A stretch of 7,712 nucleotides of DNA from Pedobacter sp. Lineage in GTDB: Bacteria; Bacteroidota; Bacteroidia; Sphingobacteriales; Sphingobacteriaceae. The stretch spans positions 1-7,712 of the forward strand of contig JASLGV010000235.1 of assembly GCA_030149995.1 (NCBI GenBank), in the 5' to 3' direction. The notes under the pieces are model-generated. The model did no database searches, was not told the origin of the DNA, and saw nothing but the letters and a program-made list of their open reading frames with translations. Made by a program: the position numbers and the translations under genes. Within the stretch, counting starts at the first letter, position 1; every line of letters starts with the position of its first letter. Below, in pieces: positions 1-7,100 of the stretch.

Positions 1-1
1 G

Positions 2-1444
2 ATTAGTATAACCTTTATCCCGATTTTTCAGCGCCTTCGGGTATATACAGCATACGAGTTTCTGGAGCAACGTTTTGATAAAAGAACACGGGTATTAACT
101 GCTTTGCTTTTCCTGTTTTCGCGCGGACTTTCTACAGGCATTAGTATTTATGCACCGAGTATCATTCTATCGAGTGTTTTAAACTGGAATATTTATCTTA
201 CCAATGTGCTTACCGGGGGCATTTTGCTTATTTATACTTATATAGGCGGTGCAAAGGCGGTGGCGCATACACAAAAAATTCAGTTCCTGATTATATTGGC
301 TACCATGGCTTTTGCCGGCTATCTGCTGGTGCAGAGCATGCCTTACGGCGCTGGTTTGAGCGATGCCTTGTACCTGGCCGGTAAATCGGGCCGCTTAAAT
401 GTTATTACAACAGATTTCGACTGGAAAGATAAATACAACATCTGGAGCGGCCTTTTTGGTGGGTTTTTCCTCGCCTTGTCTTATTTCGGTACAGATCAGA
501 GTCAGGTTGGCCGTTACATAACCGCAAAAGATACCAGCACAGGCAGGATGGGCCTTTTATTAAACGGACTGGTTAAAATTCCCATGCAGTTTGCCATCCT
601 GTTAATCGGGGCCTTGCTGTTTGTATTTTTTTCTTTAAAACCGGCCCCTGTTTATTTTAACGAACGTTCGTTTCAGTACCTGAAAGACGGGAATCCGGCG
701 CAGGCGGCTGTTTTTGAAAAAGAACACCAGCGTTTGCAGCAACAGCTCAACACGCAGGCGCAGCAGATTTTAGCCGGGAAAAAACAAGAATCAGCTGACC
801 TGGAAAAAACGATTGCTGCTTTTAAAAACACGCAAACAGAAGTTAACGTGTTGCATGGCGAGGTGGAAGCGGCCATTAACAAGGTTAACTACAATGCCGA
901 ACGGACAGATACCAATTATATATTTCTGTATTTCGTTAAAAATACCTTGCCTAAAGGGATGATCGGGTTGCTTTTTGCGGTTATTTTTCTGGCCAGCTGG
1001 GGTTCCATTTCGGCTGCTTTAAATTCTCTGGCCGCTTCTTCATTAAAAGATATTCACCTTATTTTTAAAAAAGATACACCCGATTCCTTAACTGAATTGC
1101 GGTATGGCCGGTTGCATACCCTGGGCTGGGGTCTTTTTTCCATTGCAGTAGCCATGTTTGCTACGCAGATGGGGTCGCTAATTGAAGCGGTAAACATACT
1201 GGGTTCGCTTTTTTACGGCCCCATTCTCGGTATTTTCCTGGTAGCCTTTTATTTTAAAAAGATAAACGGTTCGCTGGTTTTTACAGCTGCCATCCTTGCC
1301 GAATGTGCGGTTATTGCGGTATACTGGTTAAACATTGTTTCCTTTCTATGGCTAAACGTTGTGGGCGTAGCAGGGGTCATTGCGTTTGCCTGCATGCTCC
1401 GGTTATTTTATAAACCCACAGAAACAAAAGCTTTAAGCGAATAA
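2..1444 (+). CDS. Sodium:solute symporter (SSS family), 5'-truncated by the window edge
   Basis: This inner-membrane Na+-coupled importer of the SSS/SLC5 family has the LeuT-like fold; its substrate cannot be read from the sequence. The frame is open from the first full codon (position 2), giving 480 visible residues. The upstream residues YTAYEFLEQRF are typical of the early cytoplasmic loop of this family, so the true start lies left of the window and a first helix or two is missing. The signature YFGTDQSQVGRYITAKD is at visible residues 161-177. The sodium-site helix, GLLFAVIFLASWGSISAALNS, is at about 322-342. Between these lies a hydrophilic, Gln/Glu/Lys-rich insert (about 214-304) that looks like a coiled coil. 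By family topology it should be periplasmic. Several further hydrophobic helices follow to the C-terminus. The next gene begins 56 bp downstream on the same strand, so co-transcription is possible. Family call is strong; substrate unknown. Confidence 0.9.
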   Translation: MSITFIPIFQRLRVYTAYEFLEQRFDKRTRVLTALLFLFSRGLSTGISIYAPSIILSSVLNWNIYLTNVLTGGILLIYTYIGGAKAVAHTQKIQFLIILATMAFAGYLLVQSMPYGAGLSDALYLAGKSGRLNVITTDFDWKDKYNIWSGLFGGFFLALSYFGTDQSQVGRYITAKDTSTGRMGLLLNGLVKIPMQFAILLIGALLFVFFSLKPAPVYFNERSFQYLKDGNPAQAAVFEKEHQRLQQQLNTQAQQILAGKKQESADLEKTIAAFKNTQTEVNVLHGEVEAAINKVNYNAERTDTNYIFLYFVKNTLPKGMIGLLFAVIFLASWGSISAALNSLAASSLKDIHLIFKKDTPDSLTELRYGRLHTLGWGLFSIAVAMFATQMGSLIEAVNILGSLFYGPILGIFLVAFYFKKINGSLVFTAAILAECAVIAVYWLNIVSFLWLNVVGVAGVIAFACMLRLFYKPTETKALSE

Positions 1445-1451
1445 AAATAAT

Positions 1452-1459
1452 TAATTTAG
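1452..1459 (+). promoter_or_regulatory. Possible -7 promoter element for the DUF2911 gene
   Basis: TAATTTAG matches the Bacteroidota -7 consensus TAnnTTTG at five of its six fixed positions and lies about 41 bp before the ATG at 1501. No convincing -33 TTG is seen at the expected distance, so read-through from the symporter gene remains equally likely. Confidence 0.22.
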
Positions 1460-1500
1460 CAGGAAGAAGTCTTTTAAAACCTTAACATAAATTTATCACG

Positions 1501-2019
1501 ATGAAAACAACTCTAAAATCAATGGCGCTGGTATTTACCGTACTAACCCTTTCGGTAAGTGCCTGGGCACAGGATGCCAAGCCCAAAGCAAGTCCGGCAG
1601 CAACCGCCACCGGAAAAATTAACAATGCCAACATTACCATTCAGTACAGCAGTCCTTCGGTAAAAGGGCGTACCATCTGGGGTGGCCTGGAAGCCTACGA
1701 TAAGGTATGGCGCGCAGGAGCAAACGAAGCCACTACCATTGAAACAGATAAAGACCTGCAGGTAGAAGGAAAAACCTTGCCAAAAGGTAAATACAGCTTT
1801 TTCCTGATTCCGAGAGAAAAAGGTACCTGGACAGCGATCTTTAACAAAGATGCTGCACAATGGGGCGCATTTAAATACGAGCAGGCAAAAGATCAGTTGC
1901 GTGTAGAGGTAAAACCTGTAGCATTGAAACAGGTGCAGGAAGCATTGGTTTACCGCATTACCAATAAAGGTTTCAGCTTAGACTGGGACCGGGTATCGGT
2001 ACCGGTATCTGTTAAATAA
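1501..2019 (+). CDS. DUF2911 domain-containing exported protein
   Basis: This 172-residue protein has a clear Sec signal peptide: MKTTLK, then a hydrophobic core, with likely cleavage after AWA (residues 21-23). A short Ala/Pro/Lys linker follows, then a DUF2911 domain from about residue 38 to the end. Conserved blocks visible include [16 protein letters not shown] (48-63), [12 protein letters not shown] (68-79), [12 protein letters not shown] (93-104), [17 protein letters not shown] (110-126) and LRVEVKP (133-139). The family is common in Bacteroidota and has no established biochemical function; the fold is expected to be a beta-rich periplasmic domain. Only one domain copy is present; no TPR extension is seen. 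The ATG at 1501 is the natural start because it opens directly onto the signal peptide. No Shine-Dalgarno sequence precedes it, which is normal for this phylum. It follows the symporter gene by 56 bp; a functional link is possible but unproven. Confidence 0.9.
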   Translation: MKTTLKSMALVFTVLTLSVSAWAQDAKPKASPAATATGKINNANITIQYSSPSVKGRTIWGGLEAYDKVWRAGANEATTIETDKDLQVEGKTLPKGKYSFFLIPREKGTWTAIFNKDAAQWGAFKYEQAKDQLRVEVKPVALKQVQEALVYRITNKGFSLDWDRVSVPVSVK

Positions 2020-2026
2020 AAAATAC

Positions 2027-2102
2027 CCATATCCGGAATTTAATTTCTTTCTATAGCGGGGGTAGTTATATCTGTTTCCACTGCTTTAAGTTCCGGATAT
2101 GG
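2027..2102 (+). repeat. Perfect 12-bp inverted repeat with 52-nt loop, followed by T5
   Basis: The left arm CCATATCCGGAA (2027-2038) is the exact reverse complement of the right arm TTCCGGATATGG (2091-2102), and five T residues follow (2103-2107). It sits 7 bp after the DUF2911 stop codon. It could act as an unusual long-loop terminator for that gene, or as a paired operator. The right arm contains the ATG at 2099 that would be the most upstream start of the next gene, so a folded RNA would hide that start. Confidence 0.55.
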
Positions 2103-3040
2103 TTTTTGAATACCTGTTCAGGTATTCCATTAAATCATCTCCGGTTTTAAACATCTTGAACATCGAAACCCCACGTCTTTCTCTCTCTGGCCTGGATTAT
2201 ACACATGCTGCTTTTATCTGTGAGCTGGTTAACAGCGACGGATGGCTGCGCTTTATCGGTAATCGGAACGTTTACACAACCAGCGATGCGTTGCAGTACA
2301 TTGAAAAAATTAACAGCGATGTGCAGGTTACCTATTGGGTGGTTACCAGCCGCGATACCGGGGAAGCTGCTGGTATTGTAACGTATATTAAAAGAGATGA
2401 GCTTGAACTGCCGGATGTTGGTTTTGCTTTTTTGCCACGTTATGAGGGTAAGGGACTTGCCTGCGAAGCGGTAAAATCCATTTTAGATGCTGTAATATTT
2501 AAAGATGAGGCGGCACAGGTACTGGCTACTGTTTTACCACAAAATGAAAAGTCGGTTAAACTCATAAAAAAGTTAGGCTTTGTTTTTCAGCAAGAACTTA
2601 TACGGCCTGAAGGGGTTGTGCAGGTATTTAGACTAACAGCCGATTTATTCCACCTCCATACGCTTACAACAAACTTTTACAACCTGTTTTCAAATAAAAA
2701 CAACCCGGTTGTGGGACTCCCTAATATTTACAAATTGTGTATAGAGACTTGTGTAATTATTAAGGCAGATGCACCCGATGTACGGGTTTATAACCTGCAA
2801 AGTTTCATTGAACCCCGGCAGGAACTGCTTAGCAAGGGTCTGTTAACAGATTTTACAGAAGAAGAGCTGATGCATGAGACCCATGTTTTCGGACTGCTGG
2901 CCCAGCGCCATTCGGTTTACCACAAAGCCGGTATTTTGAATGGAGAGATTTACAAAGGCCGCGGACATAAAATGTTTCAGTACATTAAAACAGGCGGACG
3001 CTGGCAGATCCAGGCGATGAGCTGGATGGATGAAGCCTGA
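2099..3040 (+). CDS. GNAT N-acetyltransferase fused to NTF2/SnoaL-like domain
   Basis: Counted from ATG 2099 the product has 313 residues and no signal peptide or membrane segment, so it is probably cytosolic. Residues about 21-184 form a GNAT domain of the RimJ/RimL type: NIETPRLSL at 21-29, the acetyl-CoA pyrophosphate loop RYEGKGLA at 114-121 after strand DVGFAFLP, and PQNEKSVKLIKKLGF at 147-161. Residues about 189-313 resemble an NTF2/SnoaL-like fold: TNFYNLFSNK, YKLCIETCVIIK, YNLQSFIEPRQ, and the closing strand pair KMFQYIKTGGRWQIQAMSW. GNAT enzymes move acetyl from acetyl-CoA to an amine; the acceptor here is unknown. The appended domain may bind a small ligand or mediate dimerisation. 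Start choice is uncertain: TTG at 2156 gives MNIETPRLSL, which fits the usual GNAT N-terminus better, and would leave both upstream inverted repeats untranslated. Transcription converges on the pentapeptide gene downstream. Confidence 0.85.
   Translation: MVFEYLFRYSIKSSPVLNILNIETPRLSLSGLDYTHAAFICELVNSDGWLRFIGNRNVYTTSDALQYIEKINSDVQVTYWVVTSRDTGEAAGIVTYIKRDELELPDVGFAFLPRYEGKGLACEAVKSILDAVIFKDEAAQVLATVLPQNEKSVKLIKKLGFVFQQELIRPEGVVQVFRLTADLFHLHTLTTNFYNLFSNKNNPVVGLPNIYKLCIETCVIIKADAPDVRVYNLQSFIEPRQELLSKGLLTDFTEEELMHETHVFGLLAQRHSVYHKAGILNGEIYKGRGHKMFQYIKTGGRWQIQAMSWMDEA
2108..2127 (+). promoter_or_regulatory. 9-2-9 perfect palindrome, possible operator or leader hairpin
   Basis: GAATACCTG (2108-2116) and CAGGTATTC (2119-2127) are exact reverse complements separated by TT. 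The two-base gap suits either a dimeric regulator site or a tight hairpin. It lies inside the reading frame if the GNAT gene starts at ATG 2099, but in the untranslated leader if the gene starts at TTG 2156. No regulator is identifiable. Confidence 0.4.
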
Positions 3041-3092
3041 TTTAAAATGATGGGATTGTCTGTTGCAGAACAGACCCCGGTTTATGTATGCT

Positions 3093-3127
3093 AAAAGGCT
3101 GCTCACCGGGGAGTGATACAGCCTTTT
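3093..3127 (+). terminator. Rho-independent terminator, likely bidirectional
   Basis: AAAAGGCTG (3093-3101) pairs exactly with CAGCCTTTT (3119-3127), with T continuing to 3128. CTC/GAG inside the loop (3102-3104 with 3111-3113) can extend the stem. It lies 52 bp after the stop of the GNAT-NTF2 gene. The A-run on the left gives a T-run on the minus strand, so it can also end transcription arriving from the convergent pentapeptide gene. Confidence 0.75.
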
Positions 3128-3179
3128 TAGTTTTTGTTAGATGTTGTGTATGAGAGGGATGTGAATTTCTTCTTTTTGG

Positions 3180-3200
3180 TTTACAGTTCTTTACAAATAT
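3180..3200. repeat. 21-bp direct repeat, copy 1 (downstream of pentapeptide gene)
   Basis: This 21-mer (begins TTTACAGTTC, ends TTACAAATAT) is identical to 3803-3823 in the same orientation. It lies 13 bp beyond the stop codon of the minus-strand pentapeptide gene. Flanks show weaker similarity: TGAG and GGGAT blocks on the left (from 3151) and AATTGTT on the right. Read on the minus strand, 3201-3194 gives TATATTTG, an exact match to the Bacteroidota -7 consensus, pointing away from the gene toward the terminator at 3093-3127. Confidence 0.9.
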
Positions 3201-3213
3201 ATACAAATAATTG

Positions 3214-3774
3214 TTAATGAATAATCAGATCAAAACGGGTTAACAAACCTGCCAGCTGGCTCGAAGAAAACTGTGTTTTTTTTACCAGGTTAATGGAAGG
3301 GTCTATGTTAAAATTATAGTTGCTGGTAAAATCTATTCCGCTGATATTCGTATTTTCAAATACAGCCCTTAACAGATCGCAATTTTGCATGCTTGCTTTG
3401 GAAAGATCGGTCTGTACAAAGTTTACGCCATGCATCCGGCAATTTAAAAAGACGCTTTTAGAAAGCTTTTTCTTGTCAAAACTGGCATAATCCAGCAGGC
3501 AGTTATCAAATTCGACCAAAAAGCCAAAATCCAGGGTTTCGAAAAAATTAATGCCCACCAGTTTACAATCTTTAAAGGCCACGTCCTGTAACTTGCTTTT
3601 GGTAAGGAAAGCATTACTTAAATTGCAGGAAACGAAGCGACAATCGATAAAATTTTTATCCCTTAAACCAGTCAGAACACTTTGCCTGAATTCAATCCCT
3701 TCCAGTTCTTCGCCAAGGGCCTGCAATTGTTCATCATCGATTCTTTCTATAATCTGGTACTTTTTTCCGGGCAT
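3214..3774 (-). CDS. Pentapeptide repeat protein (Qnr-like architecture)
   Basis: This 186-residue protein has no signal peptide. After a charged N-terminal stretch (1-about 28), Leu/Phe/Met residues recur every five positions: 42, 47, 52, 57, 62, 67, 72, 77, then a two-residue register break at 78-88 and again 89, 94, 99, 104, 109, 114, 119, 124, 129, 134, 139, 144, 149. Such repeats fold as a right-handed quadrilateral beta-helix. The register break resembles the loop that interrupts the helix in Qnr-type proteins. The C-terminal part (DPSINLVKKTQFSSSQLAGLLTRFDL, 158-183) should form capping helices; similar tails occur in Qnr-sized relatives. Qnr and McbG proteins bind DNA gyrase or topoisomerase and counter quinolones or microcin B17; whether this protein does so is unknown. 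It starts at ATG 3774, diverges from the RHS gene, and is bracketed by 21-bp direct repeats. Confidence 0.88.
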   Translation of the reverse strand: MPGKKYQIIERIDDEQLQALGEELEGIEFRQSVLTGLRDKNFIDCRFVSCNLSNAFLTKSKLQDVAFKDCKLVGINFFETLDFGFLVEFDNCLLDYASFDKKKLSKSVFLNCRMHGVNFVQTDLSKASMQNCDLLRAVFENTNISGIDFTSNYNFNIDPSINLVKKTQFSSSQLAGLLTRFDLIIH

Positions 3775-3802
3775 AAATGAGTTGGGATTGTTTCTTTACT
3801 AC

Positions 3803-3823
3803 TTTACAGTTCTTTACAAATAT
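3803..3823. repeat. 21-bp direct repeat, copy 2 (upstream of pentapeptide gene)
   Basis: It is identical over 21 bases to 3180-3200, in the same orientation, and ends 29 bp before the start codon of the minus-strand pentapeptide gene. It thus covers that gene's probable promoter. Bases just outside the repeat differ between copies on both sides (C/G at the left edge, G/A at the right), so 21 bp is the exact match length. Confidence 0.9.
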
Positions 3824-3824
3824 G
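3817..3824 (-). promoter_or_regulatory. Possible -7 element of the pentapeptide gene promoter
   Basis: On the minus strand this reads CATATTTG, one mismatch from the Bacteroidota -7 consensus TAnnTTTG, about 42 bp before the start codon. It overlaps the 21-bp repeat. A -33 TTG appears only at 3852-3850, a spacing of 25 bp, which is longer than usual. Confidence 0.35.
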
Positions 3825-4050
3825 TGTAATTGTTTGGGAAATTGATGTGCAATTTTGTATAAAAGGTAAGGGAATCGGAGGTAGGAGTAAAACCTTCAGG
3901 TTATGGACAGATGTGCATTTATAAATCAATAACACGACCTAAAAACATCTTTAAGCATTTTATACTTTATGCATTGCTTCTTTTATAGGGGAAAATACTA
4001 TTATTTCAGGTTTTCGGAACAATTTCATTTTACATTTTTGAAAAAATTTA

Positions 4051-4058
4051 TACTTTAG
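4051..4058 (+). promoter_or_regulatory. Possible -7 element of the RHS gene promoter
   Basis: TACTTTAG matches TAnnTTTG at five of six fixed positions and is followed by C, as is common in Bacteroidota promoters. It would give a leader of roughly 65 nt before the ATG at 4130. No clear -33 TTG is seen at normal spacing. Confidence 0.35.
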
Positions 4059-4080
4059 CGCCTCTAAACAAACCATTAAC

Positions 4081-4124
4081 GCCTCAACTCATTATTACTC
4101 AATTTTTGCATTTGGGGCTTTTTT
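4081..4124 (+). promoter_or_regulatory. Weak leader hairpin with U-run just before the RHS start codon
   Basis: GCCTC (4081-4085) can pair with GGGGC (4114-4118), using one G-U pair, and six T residues follow (4119-4124) only 5 bp before ATG 4130. A second CGCCTC copy at 4059-4064 could compete for the same GGGGC. The five-pair stem with a 28-nt loop is weak, so an attenuator role is only a possibility. Confidence 0.2.
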
Positions 4125-4129
4125 CAATT

Positions 4130-7100
4130 ATGATGAAAAAAATATTTTTGCCCCTGCTGCTGCTACAGCTGCTTGCTACCAGTATGTTAAATGCCCAGTC
4201 TGTTGGGGTCGATCATTTAACAGGAGCCTCCATGGTTAGCATCCCGATTACAGAAGTTGTTAGAGGTCGCATCCGCGTGCCGGTTTCTGTTGTATATTCA
4301 GGTAATGGTGTCAGAACAAAAGATGTAGAAGGTTCTGTAGGAATGGGCTGGTACCTGAATGCAGGCGGCAGCATCAGCAGAGAATTGAGAGATTTACCAG
4401 ACGACCTTGCAACCGGTAACAGGGGTTGGTTATACAACAACAACGGCGCTGCCATTTCATCCTTTAACATTTTAAATGATAACAATCCTTTAACCTGTTC
4501 TGATGAACTTGCTGATCTTGGTTATATGTCGGCTAATCTCGCTGGTCTTTCAGATACTGAACCCGATATTTTTCATGTTAATTTACCCGGACTTTCGTGT
4601 AAAGTAATTTTTGATTCCAATAGAACGCCCAGAACCATTCCTTACAAGGATATTAAGATCAGTTATGTCCTGGATCCTTACGGCAGTGGTATTAAATCTT
4701 TCAGAATTATTAAAGACGATGGTCTGATTTATGATTTTGAACTGGCAGAGAGTAGTTCAAGAAAAAGTACTTCAAAAAATGCATCTAATATCCAGTTTTT
4801 TAAAGGAATATATGATAAATACCAGACCAGAATAAATTTTAACAGAACCTGGTATTTAACCAAAATTACAGATGGTAATAACAAAGTTTTATTTACTTAT
4901 AGTGTTATTGATCAATATAATAAGTATAGCCGCAATGCATACGAGTTTTACATTGGTAATACCAATACAAAGACCAGTCAGTTTGAAATAGACGAATTTC
5001 ACCCTAATTACTCCATTGTTGGTATAAACTATGATGTAAATGGCTTGATTACTAAAACAGACAGGATAAAATTTACCTATATATATTCTGGTGATACACA
5101 AATGCCCTTACTACTTAGCATTTCGGAACGTGCCAAGACCTGGGGTTTTGGCTATGTGTATGCAAAAGCTTCAAACAATGCCAATTACAGAAGAGCATTT
5201 TTATCGAAAGCAGGGTTGGCAGGAGAAGATAGCCCGATTAACCTGACATTTAATTATGAGGGTGTTACAACGGCTAACTACGAGTGGTTTACAACGCTAC
5301 CCGACTCCTCTTCCAAGCAATTAGACCGCTGGGGGTATTATGATGCCAATACTTCAAACAGCCTCTTACCAAGTGTCTACATTAATCCTTCCAACCCGAA
5401 TGTAGACAGGTTCCGGTATAACAATACAGCTGGGGCTTCTTATTATCCTTACAGTTTAAGTGGCCGGAGCCGGGATGTAAATCCTCAATCGGTAACTGCC
5501 GGTGCCTTAACCACCGTTACTGATTTAAATGGTAAGGTCAGTACTTTTGAATATGAACCTAATGTTTACCACGATGTTCAGACAGGTGAGCAGGTGTATG
5601 CCAGTGGTGTACGGGTAAAAAAAATGACCGAATACGATATGGCTAACCCGGCACAACAGCGAATTGTAAATTATAGTTATCTTAACCCGGTAACAGGATA
5701 TTCAAGTGGTAAACCACTTGGGCTACCTACTTATGCCTTTGTAAGGCCAGTTGCCTTGAATGGCACCGAGCAAGCCAACTGGCTTTCTTCTGTTGTACGG
5801 TCTGAAGAAAACTTATCAGCAGAGAGTAGCGGTATATTATATACGCACTCCAAAGAGGTGGTAGAAGGATTGGGTAGCAAGCTATACAGCTTTTCGGTTC
5901 CGGCTGGTTATTTTGACAGCAGTGCCCTGCCAGACTGGTCGCCAACAATGGCTTATGTAAGTAATTGTGTACAGCCCGCGGGATATGTGGTTAATCAATC
6001 CAGGACCTATCCATTTATTCATTCCACCAATTTTGATTTTGAACAAGGCTTGCCTTTACAGCTTGTTAACTACGATCTGAGTGGACAGAAAGTAAGTGAA
6101 ACCAATTATACACACCAGCGAGTTGGTACGCCTTTATATATTCATGGCCTTACCCAGGAGCAGAATAGCGGACTAACCACCTATGGTAAATATGCCGTAA
6201 TTACCAATATTGGTAAAGAGATCCAGACTCAAACAGATATTGTTTACCATACAGGCGGGGGCGGACAGCAGGAAACCAGCGTTGGTTATACTTATGGTTC
6301 TGCTGCGCATCAGTATCCCACTAAAATTGAAAGTATAAACAGTGATGGCAGTACAACAACGGTTTATACCAAATACACGAAAGATTACAATTTAAGCCAG
6401 GCAACAGATGCTACAGCGCTTACGATGCAAAAAATGGTTGCCAGCAACATCAATGTACCGGTAGAGAAATATACGCAGGTAAAACGCAATAACATAACCA
6501 GAACCGTTGGAGCCGAATTGTTAAAATTCGGTACGTTTCAGCCGGCGTATGGAAATGAAAAATATTTACCAAGAACAACGCTCAGTTTTATAGACGCCAA
6601 TGGGGTAAATGATTTCCAGATTTCGGATATTCAGGGAGGATATTTTACCAATGATGCACGTTATTTTCCGGTTTCAGAGGCCCTGGCTTACAACCACAAT
6701 GCCCAGCTGCTTTCGGGTAAAATAACTGGCAGTCCGGTCAATTCTACTTTATACAGCAGTACAACAGCTAACCCGAAAGCCTTTATCAGCAACGCAGCGC
6801 ATGATGAAGTTGCGGCTGATAATTTTGAGGAGGATTATGATTTTGAATACCTTGTGGAAGGTATACCTTCGCAAGGTTATCCTCAGGGTCGTACAGGTAA
6901 TGCCTGTCACATATCGGCACCAGGTTATTATCTGTTTTACCCGGTAAAGAAAAAACAGGGAAGTTCTTATTATATGTGTTCTGTATGGCTTAAAAGTGAA
7001 ACCTCCGGTAGTATTCAGCTCTTATTGAACGATCAGTTGAGTGGTGCCGCCATTGCTTACGGGCCTACCAATAACAAATGGGTATATTACATGGTTAAAG

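Larger units (their letters stand above)
3775..4129. other. Divergent intergenic region between pentapeptide and RHS genes
   Basis: This 355-bp AT-rich stretch has no credible gene. From left to right it holds the pentapeptide gene leader with repeat copy 2, a short AACCT-TC-AGGTT palindrome (3891-3902), an AAGCA/TGCTT inverted pair near 3955-3980, a -7-like element for the RHS gene (4051-4058), and a U-tailed weak hairpin just before the RHS start. Both flanking genes are presumably controlled from here. No tRNA or riboswitch was recognised. Confidence 0.7.

Noticed and set aside
104..106. TTG as the start of the symporter gene
   Set aside because: The same frame is open to the window edge and the residues before it (TAYEFLEQRF) are typical of the SSS family, so the gene begins upstream of the window.
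659..672. 14-bp perfect palindrome AACGAACGTTCGTT
   Set aside because: It lies inside the symporter coding region and one palindrome of this length is roughly expected by chance in a window of this size.
1543..1860. 105-codon minus-strand frame opposite the DUF2911 gene
   Set aside because: It is a shadow of a well-supported gene, Cys/Gly/Phe-rich and without any recognisable domain.
1991..2010. Repeated GGTATC/GGTACC hexamers at the end of the DUF2911 gene
   Set aside because: They encode the alternating Val/Ser/Val/Pro strand of the protein and need no regulatory explanation.
3551..3829. 92-codon plus-strand frame over the pentapeptide gene
   Set aside because: It is antisense to a clear five-residue repeat pattern and is Ser/Leu-rich low-complexity sequence.
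3953..3983. AAGCA/TGCTT inverted pair with ATGCAT nearby
   Set aside because: Five-base arms with a long AT-rich loop are expected by chance in such sequence.
4213..4485. 90-codon minus-strand frame opposite the RHS gene start
   Set aside because: The opposite strand has clear signal peptide and SpvB-like motifs; this frame has no domain or promoter.
4800..5100. Locally AT-richer stretch in the RHS gene as a sign of separate transfer
   Set aside because: The frame, residue style (Asn/Tyr/Thr/Lys strands) and family similarity continue smoothly through it; the composition follows the amino acids used.
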